Of a stretch of DNA of 64,000 nucleotides, positions 31,678 through 42,318 are shown piece by piece. The position numbers and the translations under genes are program-made. Origin of the DNA: Dendrolimus kikuchii. Its lineage: Eukaryota; Arthropoda; Insecta; Lepidoptera; Lasiocampidae. Location: contig CM034411.1 in assembly GCA_019925095.2 (NCBI GenBank), forward strand, positions 15,190,001 to 15,254,000, in the 5' to 3' direction. The notes below the pieces were generated by a model. That model saw nothing but the letters and a program-made list of their open reading frames with translations, was not told the DNA's origin and ran no database searches. Each line of letters opens with the position of its first letter. Positions within the stretch are counted from its first letter, which is position 1.

Positions 31678-31784
31678 ATACATACATACATAACTTCACG
31701 CCAGTTCCCTTGCGGGGTAGGCATGAACAACAGAGCGCCATTTAGACTTATTCTTACACACCTCACTTGCTTCTTTCACATTCA
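31678..31784 (-). mobile_element. RTE-type LINE 3' fragment, copy 7, near a splice acceptor
   Basis: A 107-bp truncated copy in the channel gene's sense orientation. The 16-bp target duplication ttggtagtcatagtac lies at 31662-31677 and 31785-31800. The insertion begins about 44 nt upstream of the acceptor of the M1-M3 exon (31632), so the duplicated segment covers the usual branch-point zone. Confidence 0.9.
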
Positions 31785-31802
31785 TTGGTAGTCATAGTAC
31801 TG

Positions 31803-32119
31803 TATCCGTGCAGGAACGGAGAAAGAATACTATTTCCTGCGGCCGGGCGGCCTGTCGTAAGAGGCGACAAAACAACCCACAGCCAGGTGGTAGGGTATTT
31901 GCTCGACTGGATGGCGACCACCCCTGGTCTAAAGTATGCCGCCATAATAACCTTGTGTTGTGTTTCGGCATTAGTGATCAGGTTCCAGTCTCCCTTAAGA
32001 GAACAGCAGCGCATTTGTAGCACCTTTGGTGTTGCAATGTCCATAGGCGATGGTAACCGCTTTCCATCAAGTGGGCCGTCTGTCTGTCTGCTGAACTCCG
32101 GTAAAAAAAAAAAAAAAAA
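31803..32119 (+). mobile_element. SINE-like family A, copy 8
   Basis: Full-length unit with a 17-A tail. It begins immediately after the right target duplication of RTE copy 7, in the intron upstream of the pore exon. Confidence 0.87.
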
Positions 32120-32129
32120 CTTGACGAAA

Positions 32130-32650
32130 TTCATAAAGGTGACAAACGATATATATGTAGGGCTTCTCCTGTGGGGGCACGCAGTGCCCTTAAAAGAAAT
32201 TTCGGAAATATCAAAAATTTGCCATAAAAAATGAAAGAACTGAAAAAAAAACCAATTTCGGTAACCTTTACGAAAAAAAAAATGATTTTTTAGTAGGTCA
32301 AAATCATCCAAATAAAAAATCTAATCTGTCTTTCCTGAACGATTACCGCGTCGCCTAATACGAAATGTGCGATGCTCTTCAAGAGCTAAGTGAGCTGAGT
32401 TTAGACTTGCAGAATCGTGAGCCTAATGAGTGCTAATCAGAAAATTGAAAATGTGGTTCAAATATTTTGGACGGAGAATAACTGAACCTGGTGAGTACTA
32501 TGTAAGTCTTTCGAAGCTGTGAATAAAGTGTAATTTTTTGGAGTGGAGCTACACAACGTAAGCGGAAGAAATATACAACAATAAAATATAGACTTACAAC
32601 TTTCGAAAATTAAATTGCCCCCAAAAAAGAAGTGTCAAAAAAGGCCTGGA
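32130..32650 (+). repeat. Repeat family L, copy 2
   Basis: Contains the GGGGGCACGCAGTGCCC hairpin, GGTAACCTTTACG and TACAACTTTCGAAAATTAAA. Same family as 50590-51030 in the other orientation. Element type unknown. Confidence 0.5.
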
Positions 32651-32677
32651 CTTATGTATATGTATTTTATATATGTA

Positions 32678-33002
32678 CTAGCGGCCCCGGCAGACGTTGT
32701 CCTGCTCTGAAAAAATAAAATCTAGGACCCGATCCCAGCGCCACCTACCGGTTCCAATTGTGGATTTAAACCACTCGGGAACCCACACAAAAACAAAATC
32801 ACCAAAATCGCTCCAGGCGATTGGGAGGATTCTAGAATCCGATCTCAGCGTCACCTACCGGTTCCAACGGGATAAAAAGTATCCTATATCCGTCTCCTAG
32901 TTCTAAGCTATCTCCCCACCAATTTTAAACCAAATGGGCACAGCCGTTCTTGAGTTATAAATAGTGTAACTAACACGACTTTCTTTTATATATATATATA
33001 GA
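32678..33002 (-). mobile_element. Helitron-like element
   Basis: CTAG complement at 32678-32681, hairpin GGCAG-acgttgtc-CTGC, far end TCTATATATATATA. It contains an internal repeat of the CCTACCGGTTCCAA segment. Same terminus as 47356-47564 and 55585-56157. Confidence 0.65.
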
Positions 33003-33032
33003 TATATTTTTTTAGGATAAGTAATTTTCATT

Positions 33033-33411
33033 ATAAAACTACGTTTTAACGGTTTTAAGCGCGGTAATTTTATTTGATTTTGGTTTTTCCGACGTTTCGG
33101 CCACTTTTCAGTGGCCGTGATCACGGAAGACAAAGATGTCAAGTGTCAACGAGTATTGTTAAAGTTTTATTTAGCCTACCGCCAACTTATTAATTTTAAT
33201 TATTTAATTTTATTTTTAATTTTGTTTATGGTTATTATTTACTCTATGGGAGCCTAATCTAATTTACTACCACTTCGCAACATGTTATGGCTTGAAGAGA
33301 AGAAGCGGCGCAAGAAACTCTTCAGCAAACATGCCTAGCTCTAATAATTTTATATAATATTAAAATATAAATAAAATTACCGCGCTTAAAACCGTTAAAA
33401 CGTAGTTTTAT
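33033..33411. repeat. Element with perfect 43-bp terminal inverted repeats
   Basis: 33033-33075 and 33369-33411 are perfect inverse matches, 43 of 43. The 293-bp interior includes TTCCGACGTTTCGGCCACTT and a TTCAGTGGCCG. No ORF. Outer flanks share TAATTTTCATTAT. Confidence 0.78.
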
Positions 33412-33481
33412 TATGTATACAAGTCGCGAAAACTTAAGAAAATAATTTTCATTATTTATTATTACAACTTTATCATTATTT

Positions 33482-33797
33482 TTATCCGTGCAGTAACGGA
33501 GAAAGAATACAGTTTCCTGCGTTGGGGCGGCCTGTCGCAAGAGGCGACTTAACAACCCACAGCCAGGTGGTAGGGCATTTGCCCGACTGGAGGCTACCAC
33601 CCCTGGTCTAAAGTATGTCGCCATAACAACCTTCGAGTTGTGTTACAGCATTAGTGACCAGGTTCCAGTCTCCCTTAAGAGAGCAGCAGCGCATTTGTAG
33701 CAACTTTGGTGTTGCAAATGTCCATAGGCGATGGTAACCGCTTTCCATTCAGTGGGCCGTCTGCCTGTCTGCTGATCTCCTGCAATAAAAAAAAAAT
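33482..33797 (+). mobile_element. SINE-like family A, copy 9
   Basis: Full-length plus-strand unit with a 3' A-tail; small substitutions in the GC-rich head (GTTGGGGCGG). Confidence 0.86.
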
Positions 33798-33960
33798 AAT
33801 TTAGTACGGGTCGCATGACATTGTGGTTTAGGAGGTGGGCACTGAAAATTAACGCTGGGTTGGACACGTTTCGCCACAGCAAATTGCTGAGTGCCAACTT
33901 TATTTCCAAATTGCGGAATACAATTTCTGTATATTTTATATTACGTCTTGTAATATTTCT

Positions 33961-34116
33961 GAAGGTGATGTCAGGAGCCTTAAGAACAGACGAGCTTGCA
34001 TGACAAGAGTTATGAATGTCAAAGAGACAAGTGAGGTGTGTAAGAATAAGCCTGAATGGCACTCTGTTGTTCGTGCCTACGCCGCAAGGGAACTGGCGTT
34101 AAGTTATGTTTGTATG
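33961..34116 (+). mobile_element. RTE-type LINE 3' fragment, copy 8
   Basis: 5'-truncated copy with a 13-bp target duplication (ttgtaatatttct, 33948-33960 and 34117-34129). The tail is TATGTTTGTATG. Confidence 0.88.
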
Positions 34117-34129
34117 TTGTAATATTTCT

Positions 34130-34896
34130 ATTTGTCATGTGTGTGTCGCTTTTTGAAATAAATATTTTTCTTTCTTTCTTTTTCTGTATTAGAGCTAACA
34201 GTAGAAAATTCATGGGACTGACATAATACTTTGCGTAACGATTTCTCATTCCCATATTTTTTTATTTTCTATTCTTTTAGCGCTAATGTTACTAGTCTAG
34301 GGCAGGCCGTTTTTCAGTTTTAACGAGACTAACGAACAGCAATTAATTTCTTATTCGGCCGCATTCGGCCGCTGTCGTAGCGCAGGTCCACATATTTTTC
34401 AATGTTAAGGTAGTTTTTCGTGATTTTATTATATAAGTTTGTAGCACCACACAGACTAGACCTTTCTTTTAAATGTCATTCATATAGACCTAATAGTTTT
34501 TTAAATGACTGTGACATGCGGACAATTTTGTAACGTTTATGCTGAAAATAATTACGGAATCCTAAAAACAATATGCGAAACAAAGCGACCTTACGAGATC
34601 ATAATCACATTGACCCAGTAATAATCCAATTAAGGATGATAAACATCGCATAGCAAACAGTAGTAAATCATTAATTTTCATGTAAGCACTCTTATCTTGT
34701 TATCAGATAATCCGGCGAAACCGGAATGCGTGGATTAGTCTATCGTTGTAGGACTTTCCATTGCCCTAGAAACGTTAACACAATTGTGCTAATAGTCAAA
34801 TTTTCAAAGATACTTCGTTTGTTTATTGTGTATGATTGTGAACTAGCATGTGCCAGCATAACTTAATGTTACTACTCCATCTGGGATAATGTTTTC
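34130..34896. other. Intron sequence, unassigned
   Basis: Contains a (CTTT)n stretch near 34165 and otherwise plain AT-rich DNA. Confidence 0.35.
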
Positions 34897-35128
34897 CAGG
34901 TGGTAGGGCATTTGCCCGACTGGACAGCTACCACCCCTGGTCTAAAGTATGTCGCCATAACAACCTTGAGTTGTGTTCCGGCATTAGTGACCAGGTTCCA
35001 GTCTCCCTTAAGAGAGCAGCAGCGCATTTGTAGCAACTTTGGTGTTGCAAATGTCCATAGGCGATGGTAACCGCTTTCCATCAAGTGGGCCGTCTGCCTG
35101 TCTGCTGATCTCCTGCAATAAAAAAAAA
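34897..35128 (+). mobile_element. SINE-like family A, copy 10, 5'-truncated
   Basis: Starts at the same CCAGGTGGTAGGG position as copies 6 and 14, and ends in an A-tail. Confidence 0.86.
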
Positions 35129-35137
35129 TACAGTGAG

Positions 35138-35470
35138 GACATGAATGTAATGATGAGCAACAGTGGGATCAGGGAACGTTGTGGATTGAAAGAAGACGTA
35201 ATAACAAGAGTTAAAATAGAACACAAAACAAGTGTATGAGAGCATTGTGAATGGTGGAGCTGGTACCGGTAGACCGCGACGTACACACCATGATCAAACA
35301 GCAAAAGTGGTAAAGAGACGTCCGGTAAAAAACATCTCAAATAAAGAATCTATGAAGAGGTTAATGAAAGTCGATGAAGCGAAAGTTGTTTGTTCAGAGC
35401 GTTGCAATAGGAGATCCATAGTCTCTGCCTATCTACATGGAAAACAGGCGTGATAATATGTATGTGTGTA
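35138..35470 (+). mobile_element. RTE-like LINE C-terminal fragment
   Basis: Codes GIRERCGLKEDVITRVKIEH, a stop or frame change at 35237, then GRPRRTHHDQTAKVVKRRPV and a final YLHGKQA stop, followed by TATGTATGTGTG. It is the same family as 9165-9290 and 14075-14298. Confidence 0.7.
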
Positions 35471-35631
35471 AGAACTGTGTTGTAATTGGTAATTATTTTA
35501 TTGATACTTTTCATAATGTAAGCTTTTGTGAAATGAACTGGAATTCTCCGTTCCTGCACTGATAAAAGTGTTTCTTAGGTGTAAAATTAATACGAGCAAA
35601 GCTGCGCGGACAGATTTACTTGAACAATAAT

Positions 35632-36195
35632 AGATACCAAATAGACTTTTTGTAAATATTCGAGATAATTATCGCGTAATACTAATTAAGTCCTTAATCA
35701 TTTAGTTCTAATTTTATTGTTCTCTTATTCTAATTAGTGTAAAAATGAATTAAAATCTGGCTCGAATGGACAAAAATTGAAATGGATTGCACTTATTAAA
35801 TCGATTCTATTTAATTTACACAAGTTACTAAGTAGACTCCTTCTAGAGATAATAATCGTGTAATACTAATTAAGTCCATAATTATTTAGTTCTAATTTTA
35901 TTGTTCTCTTATTCTAATTTGTGTACAAATGAATTAAAATCTGGCTCTCAATGAAATTGGATTGCACTTATTGAATCGATTGTATTTAATTTACACAACA
36001 AGATTAGTTACTAAGTAGACTCCTTCTAAATATTAGAGATAATAATCGTCTAATACTAATTAAGTCCATAATTATTTAGTTCTAATTTTATTGTTCTTTT
36101 GTTCTAATTTTTGTAAAAATGAATTAAAGTATGGATCAAATGGCCCATAATTGTAATGGATTGCACTTATTGAATCGATTGTATCTAATTTACTA
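35632..36195. repeat. Three tandem units of 184-190 bp
   Basis: TAATACTAATTAAGTCC begins at 35677, 35861 and 36051; each unit has TTTAGTTCTAATTTTATTGT and GGATTGCACTTATTRAATCG. AT-rich satellite-like array in the 5.6-kb intron region left of the M1 exon... between 37212 and 31632. Confidence 0.88.
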
Positions 36196-36245
36196 ATACA
36201 CTAGAAGGAATATCACCCCCTACATATTTGTTATAGTATAGATCA

Positions 36246-36574
36246 TATCTATCTATACATATAATAACAGTATAGAGGTCGAATTTCTGTACAACGAAAA
36301 AAAAATGCTAAAAACCGAGTCAGGGGATATAAGAAGTAAAAAGAACTAATTTAGATTTTTTTCAAGTTTTTTGTTTCTTTGTATGTTTGTTTGTCTGACT
36401 GTTTGTACCGGCTAATCTCCGAAACGACAGGACCGATTTAAATGAAATTTTGTGTGGTGGTAGCTTATATCCCTGGTCAATATATAGGATACTTTTGATC
36501 CCGAAAAATTAAAGAGTTCCCGTGGGATAGTTAAAAAATGTTTCCACGCGGACGAAGTCGCGGGTAGAAGCTAG
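36246..36574 (+). mobile_element. Helitron-like element with canonical 3' hairpin
   Basis: Ends with stem CGCG-gacgaagt-CGCG (36547-36562) and CTAG at 36571-36574 followed by T. This is the best preserved member of the cccgcgacttcgtccgcg family here. Confidence 0.7.
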
Positions 36575-36599
36575 TAGTAAATATTAATACAAAAGGTTG

Positions 36600-36740
36600 A
36601 CATTTATTATGAGCAACGCATAAGCGTTGCTGTACTACGTGATGACTCGTCCAGCGCTATGGGAACGTTACCAATTAACGACGATTTAGTGACCCATTTA
36701 CAATTTGTAACTTTTTTTTGTAAATTAAGCTGTACATGTT
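36600..36740 (+). pseudogene. LINE family G 3' remnant
   Basis: Plus-strand remnant of the C-terminus (MGTLPINDDLVTHLQFVTF) with AATTAAGCTGTACATGTT, a 3' end resembling that beside 11555. Confidence 0.5.
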
Positions 36741-37211
36741 ATTTACAGGTATATTTTAGTTTTAATTATCTTTAATGATTGTAAATGATAATTGTAAATA
36801 TCAACATAACAAAAAAGTAAAATTTGTAAATATTATACTAAATAAAATTGCTGCAAATGTTAAAATCCTTTACTATGTCCGTTCAAGAAAACATTCAGGC
36901 AGACGAACAGACAGAAACTCTGAAAACGATCAGTTCTGATTATTTTGGAAGTCCAAAATTTTTTATTACTAAGCAATATGTGATTAATATGAATCAGAAT
37001 AATAAAACATTACAGGGGTGCCTAAAGCCGCCGCTTTCGCAAATTCATATTACGAAAATGACAAGTATTAAAATAAAGTGTAACTTATGCTATTTCTTAC
37101 ACCTAGATACGTGTCAATTTAACTAACCGATTTTCCAAAAGCGACACATTTAGTCCCCTAGGTAATCATCTCTATTACAATACTTAGAAAGTTAACCGTC
37201 CATATACTTAC
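36741..37211. other. Intron sequence, unassigned
   Basis: A 92-codon plus ORF (36848-37126) shows no domain. The right end is the donor side of the M1 exon. Confidence 0.35.
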
Positions 37212-37312
37212 CGACATAATAACAATAAGACACGTCGGTATGTATGTGTTGAACAAATGGTACCCCAGCCGCCGTTTTAACTTGAAAATTACTTCCAAAC
37301 ACGTAAAGTTAC
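37212..37312 (-). CDS. Ligand-gated chloride channel, pre-M1/M1 exon
   Basis: Residues 149-182: NFTCLEVIFKLKRRLGYHLF then NTYIPTCLIVIMS. C153 pairs with C142. The K/R-rich LKRRLGYHLF.TYIP segment is the conserved entry to transmembrane segment M1, whose Pro (P174) is invariant in the family. The acceptor is CATGCAG before 37312 and the donor after 37212 is GTAAGT. The exon ends on a complete Ser codon (phase 0), just before the Trp that starts the next exon, a classical intron position in this family. N150-F-T is a sequon. Confidence 0.93.
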
Positions 37313-37542
37313 CTGCATGAGGAAAAATTACAATTAGAAACATTTTAATCAACCTTTATCAATAAAGGGTTCTCCACATTCTCGCGAGGACGCAAGAAAC
37401 GGGAATGCGGAACGGGTTTCTTTTTTTTCTTGTACCCGAATGTATGGAGCACCTATGAGAGTTTGGAATTTGTACCTTTTAGAAAAGAATGCACGTCACG
37501 ATTTGTACAGTCTATGACATTATTTAACGGGGTTTACCTACA

Positions 37543-37692
37543 ATCCGCAAGAGCTAACTTGAGACTTCCTTCGGATGACGTAAGCGCGAGGTACTGACTC
37601 GATCGCACGCGTCGATTGCGAGACCTGTAAGAAGGCGGGGGTCGGGAGGGGAGCGCGTATTCAGCTCTGGTCTCAAGTTAACTCTTGCGGAT
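37543..37692. repeat. Short inverted-repeat element, GC-rich loop
   Basis: 23-bp arms (ATCCGCAAGAGcTAACTTGA..) at 37543-37565 and 37670-37692 with one mismatch; 104-bp loop rich in GC. Likely a MITE. Confidence 0.6.
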
Positions 37693-38198
37693 AATAAATG
37701 TCTTAATTCAACTTACAACTCCCGGAAAAAATAATTATATTTTACTATAATTTTTTTTTAAAACAACATTACACAGCAACATAACCCTTTTTTTGACGAG
37801 GAGAAATCTGCCGGAATACCGACTATAACTCTCCGTGTTTCTTCCATTCTCCTATAGCCAAGGCCAGAATGGCCTCATTCATTACCACCGCAGAGCGCAA
37901 AATACCCCGCGGTCTTTCATGCCAGTTTCATGCCCATACCACCTTAGTCTGCTTCCTCTCAATTTGGTTTATCTGTTGTAGTGGAACACTTAAAAGCCAA
38001 TAGATGGTGCTGTGCAATAACTGACGTCGCAAACGATTCCCAAAACGTACAAAGAATATATTTTATACATCTACCATCAAGTATCTATATACTTGAAATC
38101 GCTAAGTTTATCCAATTCAATGGGTCTTTGTTTGAAGAATTTAACAATGTTAACGCGAGACTTCTGACGCAAGTAAAATTAAAGATGCCTTCGCCTAG
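37693..38198. other. Intron sequence, unassigned
   Basis: Includes CAAGGCCAGAATGGCCTCAT and GCAAAATACCCCGCGG; possibly LINE-derived but not identified. Confidence 0.3.
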
Positions 38199-39340
38199 GG
38201 ATGTGAGATTAATGAAAAATAATTGATTAAATAAAAATCGACTTTTCTTTATTCGAAATAAACGATTTATCAAAAATCGATTTTAATAAAAATAAATAAT
38301 CGATTTTTTGTATTATTTTAAAGTCTATCTATCCGTGCAGGAACGGAGAAAGAATACAATTTCCTGCGGCCGGGCGGCCTGTCTTAAGAGGCGACAAAAC
38401 AACCCACAGCCAGGTGGTAGGGTACTTGCCCGACTGGATGGCTACCACCCCTGGTCTAAAATATGTCGCCATAACAACCTTGAGTTGTGTTCCGGCATTA
38501 GTGACCAGGTTCCAGTTTCCCTTAAGAGAGCAGCAGCGCATTTGTAGCACCTTTGGTGTTGCAAATGTCCATAGGCGATGGTAACCGCTTTCTATCGAGT
38601 GGGCCGTCTGCCTGTCTGCTGAACTCCAGCAATAAAAAATAAAAATAAAAAGTACATGCTTTTCATATACCAATAATAAACCTAAGAGATTCATATAAAC
38701 AATTTATCACATTAAAAATCAATTAAAATGATATGAATAAAAAATAACCAATTCAAAACTAAAAATAAAAGGCAATTTTTCTTTAAAATTTCAAGTTAAG
38801 GAATAGAAAACTAAATAGCATTATTGATACAAATTTTAGCACTATTAAACGTTTTATTTATTATAAAAAAATAAAATGATGACCATCCCAACAAAATGAC
38901 AAACTTATTGTCTCAAAAACTAAAACATAAATCAAATTTTTTAAAAAGTTGCCATAAATGTCCAGTCCTATTTTACATTTGACTCGTTTTAAAATAAAAT
39001 ACTTAAAATGAGAATTAAAAAAACTAAACGACTATTCTATAGTCTCAAAAACTAAACTAAAATACAAATCTTTCGTTAATCTTCAAGTTTAAACAATAAA
39101 ATAATAATTATCGTCACAAATGTCGCATAGATACGAGCTGTTTCTTTTTTTTTATTCTATTTTTTTTAAAGAGGTTTTATCACTCAGTGACAATGCCACC
39201 CCGAGCTGTTTCTGAAAATCGATTTAAACGCGTAATTTATATAATCGATTTACTAAAAATCGATAGTAAAAAATTAATTATTAGAAAATAATAATCGATT
39301 TAAATAAAAATCGATTATTTTTAAAAAACCCTTCCTGTGC
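38199..39340. repeat. AATCGATTT-rich repeat hosting a family A copy
   Basis: AGGGATGTGAGATTAATG at the left and multiple AAAATCGATT motifs in both directions at 38230-38320 and 39215-39320. Possibly a hAT-like element; ends not proven. 38640-39200 is AT-rich and otherwise featureless. Confidence 0.4.
38331..38639 (+). mobile_element. SINE-like family A, copy 11
   Basis: Full-length plus-strand unit inserted in an AATCGATTT-rich repeat. Tail AATAAAAAATAAAAATAAAA. Confidence 0.87.
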
Positions 39341-39354
39341 CTTCTCTGGATCTC

Positions 39355-39707
39355 TTTAGAAGGAACTGTATTCACATGCCTCCTCTTATTTATAACTCTT
39401 TGCCAACAAATATTATAAACGTACCCTCAATAAAATTCCCTGTACTCTTAAAAAAGTGGCTGATCAAGGAGTGTTTGTATGCTGTAGATGTATTTCTTTA
39501 AAAAAGTGCTTGTCGTTATTATCTATATGGTAAATCTTAGTGATCTATTCGTTATTTGCTTATATATTACCAAAGCTTGATTGTCATTTTTTTTTTAAAT
39601 AGAATATTTATGTAATTTTAATTTTTAATTTAATTTTGTACACCACTATGTGGTAGAATGTACTGTGCATCTACAATTGTACCTGTATAAACTACATTCT
39701 TGCATAT
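39355..39707 (+). mobile_element. LINE 3' fragment hosting the copia insertion
   Basis: Codes RNCIHMPPLIYNSLPTNIIN-VPSIKFPVLLKKWLIKECLY and a stop near 39500, then a 3' UTR with ACCTGTATAAACTACATTCT. The tail continues beyond the copia element at 44251-44275 as CATATAAAGATATTGATTGA with ATTG repeats. Confidence 0.65.
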
Positions 39708-39892
39708 TGTTCGACCTACGTGATGATACAATGAGAATACCTGGCAGCATAAGAATAATATATTCAAATATTTATTCTACTGTCTGACGTACAGACAGAC
39801 ATTAGCTTTCTAAATACGACCAAGTAAATACCTAAAATAAAACTGTCTTGCCTTTACTCTGTTATTTAATTATAATATCTTCCGACACAAAA
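39708..39892 (+). repeat. Copia 5' LTR
   Basis: 185 bp, starting TGTTCGACC and ending GACACAAAA. It matches 44066-44250 with no difference seen by eye. The end is AAAA, not the usual CA, but the target duplication fixes the boundary. Confidence 0.94.
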
Positions 39893-39902
39893 GGTTATGG
39901 GC
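39893..39902 (+). promoter_or_regulatory. Copia primer-binding site (initiator tRNA-Met internal region)
   Basis: GGTTATGGGC begins immediately after the 5' LTR. It is complementary to the anticodon stem-loop of initiator tRNA-Met, as in Drosophila copia, which primes from a cleaved half-tRNA. The ORF starts only 4 nt later, at 39907. Confidence 0.8.
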
Positions 39903-39906
39903 AAAC

Positions 39907-42318
39907 ATGTCTAATCCACACGTAAATTCATCCGAAACGAGCGTAACAGGGAACCTCGTACAGAACGCTGCTGCGGGAAGTTTAATCCCATCCGGAGTGC
40001 CACCATTACCAAAGCTGGAAGGGCGCTCTAACTACGCTTCGTGGAGCTTCGGTATGAAGATGTTTTTAATAGACTGCGGTCTATGGAACTGCATCGAAGC
40101 ACCTGAGGATCTAGCAAGACAGAGGTCAGATTTTAATCGTCTCGACGAACAGGCACGTGCAAAAATATGCCTAAGTGTCTCGCCCCGCATTTACTCTATT
40201 GTCAAATCGGGAAGATCTGCCCAAGAAACTTGGAGAAAGCTACAAGTCCAGTATGCTGACAAAGGTTTGGATAGAAAGCTGAGTTTATTGAAGCAACTGT
40301 TCAACACTAAACTAACAGGTGACATAGAGACTTATATTAATACCATCAGGGATGTACAGGAGAAGTTACTCGAAATCAATGCACAACTTGAAGACGAATT
40401 TATAGGGGTCATAATGCTTGCCGGACTACCCGATGAATACAAGCCCCTTATTATGGCGTTAGAACACTCAGGCGCACGGATCACGTCAGACTCAGTGGCC
40501 ACAATGCTTTTGAAGGAAGACAGGAGAAATAGCAGTACCACAGTGGGCGAGCCGTCTACTAGCGCATTAGTGACAGTGACACATTCTACAGCCAAAGTTC
40601 AATGCAAGTTTTGTAAGAAATTCGGTCATGTTATATCTAATTGTCGGAAACGTAAACAACAAAACAAAAAATCACATGTAATTCAAAATTCAAAAACAAA
40701 TATTACAACAGATATAACACTTTCATCTTCTTCATCATTTCACACTCATCCCTCTGGCTCTGAATCTAATAAAGATACTTGGTTGTTAGACTCTGGAGCA
40801 ACTTCACATATGTGCAATAACAGAAGTTATTTTCAGGATATGTCTTCGCTCTCAAAACCTGTGTACGTTGCCAATAATGATCGAATTACGTGTGAAGGCA
40901 AAGGTACTGTTAGTCTGCCTCTACCAAACGATCTAAGCACTATTTCCAACGTGCTTTATGTACCAAGCTTAGCATCAAACTTATTATCAGTTAGCAGTCT
41001 GGTAAGTAATAACTATGTTGTTGTGTTTTCACAGTGCGGTGCAACAGTTTTACGTCGTCAAGACTGTAAAGTTTCTGGACACGTCGTGGGTACAGCCTCT
41101 AATTATAATAATTTATATAAGCTTGATGTTCCCTGCCAAGCTAATTTAATAAATAACAATAAACAAGAGGCGTTACTATGGCACCGTCGACTTGGTCATT
41201 TAAATGCCAAGTCACTGAACATATTAAAAACTAAAAAAGTAGGCATAGAGTTCACTGACAGGTTGAATGAAACCTGCATACCGTGTTTAGAAGGAAAATT
41301 GTCTAGGAGACCTTTCTTAAACTCAAAAAATATGTCTACAGAGCTACTACAACTAGTTCATTCTGATTTGTGTGGACCTATGAGTACTCATTCATGGGGT
41401 GGTTCTCTTTACCTCTTAACTTTCACAGACGACTTTAGTCGTAAAACTTTTGGGTATTTATTAAAGTCTAAAGCCGAAGTTTGTACAAAGTTTGTCGAAT
41501 TTAAACATTTAGTAGAGAACCAAACGGGTCACAAAATCAAGGTTTTACGCACAGACAATGGTCGCGAGTATGTTAACCGTGACATGACTACCTTCTTGAA
41601 GGAAAATGGAATCGTACATCAGACCACAGTCCCATATACTCCTCAACAGAATGGAGTTTCCGAACGTGCGAATAGGACTATAATTGAGAAAGCGAGGTGT
41701 ATGCTACAAGATGCAAATCTACCTAAGGCTTATTGGGGAGAAGCGGTGAATACGGCTATTTATCTAAAGAACCGTTCGCCTACACAAGCCTTAAAGAATA
41801 AAATTCCTGAAGAATTGTGGAGTGAAACTAAAGTCAACCTTTCTCATTTAAGGGTATTTGGTTGCGAAGCCCACGTTCTCATTCCTAAAGAAAAAAGGTC
41901 AAAACTGGAATCGAAAACGCAATCTTGCATTTTCGTAGGCTACTCTACAGAGAGTAAAGGCTACCGTCTTATTGATCCCAATAATCCTAGACAAATTATT
42001 ATTTCTAGAGATGTCGTCTTCATTGAGAATAAAATGTATCAACAACCTGAAATAAATGACGTTTCATCTTCTTTACAGCCCACAGACACCCTTGTTCCTA
42101 TTTATCATCCAGTTCAACAAGTTAAACCTACTGCAAAATCTGCAACTTTAGTCTGTGAACAACATAACACAGAACCTGAAGCATCTACTTCTGCTGAGCC
42201 TACATGCAATGATGTCATTTTAACTCCTGAAACTAATTGCGATATGGTAGAATCTGAGCAAAGAGAACTGTCATCTGAAAGAAGATATCCTCTTAGAGAC
42301 AGACGTCCTCCCAAATGA
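39907..42318 (+). CDS. Copia gag-protease-integrase part of the polyprotein
   Basis: 803 codons. N-terminal gag (UBN2-like region, residues ~20-210) leads to a CCHC zinc knuckle (C233, C236, H241, C246), then the aspartic protease active site DSGA with D295. The integrase zinc-binding motif begins at H426 (HRRLGH) with CIPC further on. The catalytic triad is D487 (HSD), D550 (RTDNG) and E586 (SERAN), a DD35E arrangement. The C-terminal part includes a GKGYR-like motif and the connection to RT. The frame ends at TGA 42316-42318 before the RT domain. Copia Pol normally continues in frame, so this is a premature stop; a C-to-T change at a CpG would explain it. Confidence 0.93.
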   Translation: MSNPHVNSSETSVTGNLVQNAAAGSLIPSGVPPLPKLEGRSNYASWSFGMKMFLIDCGLWNCIEAPEDLARQRSDFNRLDEQARAKICLSVSPRIYSIVKSGRSAQETWRKLQVQYADKGLDRKLSLLKQLFNTKLTGDIETYINTIRDVQEKLLEINAQLEDEFIGVIMLAGLPDEYKPLIMALEHSGARITSDSVATMLLKEDRRNSSTTVGEPSTSALVTVTHSTAKVQCKFCKKFGHVISNCRKRKQQNKKSHVIQNSKTNITTDITLSSSSSFHTHPSGSESNKDTWLLDSGATSHMCNNRSYFQDMSSLSKPVYVANNDRITCEGKGTVSLPLPNDLSTISNVLYVPSLASNLLSVSSLVSNNYVVVFSQCGATVLRRQDCKVSGHVVGTASNYNNLYKLDVPCQANLINNNKQEALLWHRRLGHLNAKSLNILKTKKVGIEFTDRLNETCIPCLEGKLSRRPFLNSKNMSTELLQLVHSDLCGPMSTHSWGGSLYLLTFTDDFSRKTFGYLLKSKAEVCTKFVEFKHLVENQTGHKIKVLRTDNGREYVNRDMTTFLKENGIVHQTTVPYTPQQNGVSERANRTIIEKARCMLQDANLPKAYWGEAVNTAIYLKNRSPTQALKNKIPEELWSETKVNLSHLRVFGCEAHVLIPKEKRSKLESKTQSCIFVGYSTESKGYRLIDPNNPRQIIISRDVVFIENKMYQQPEINDVSSSLQPTDTLVPIYHPVQQVKPTAKSATLVCEQHNTEPEASTSAEPTCNDVILTPETNCDMVESEQRELSSERRYPLRDRRPPK

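Noticed and set aside
36848..37126. 92-codon ORF as an alternative channel exon
   Set aside because: It is on the strand opposite to the gene and shows no Cys-loop receptor motif or splice sites.
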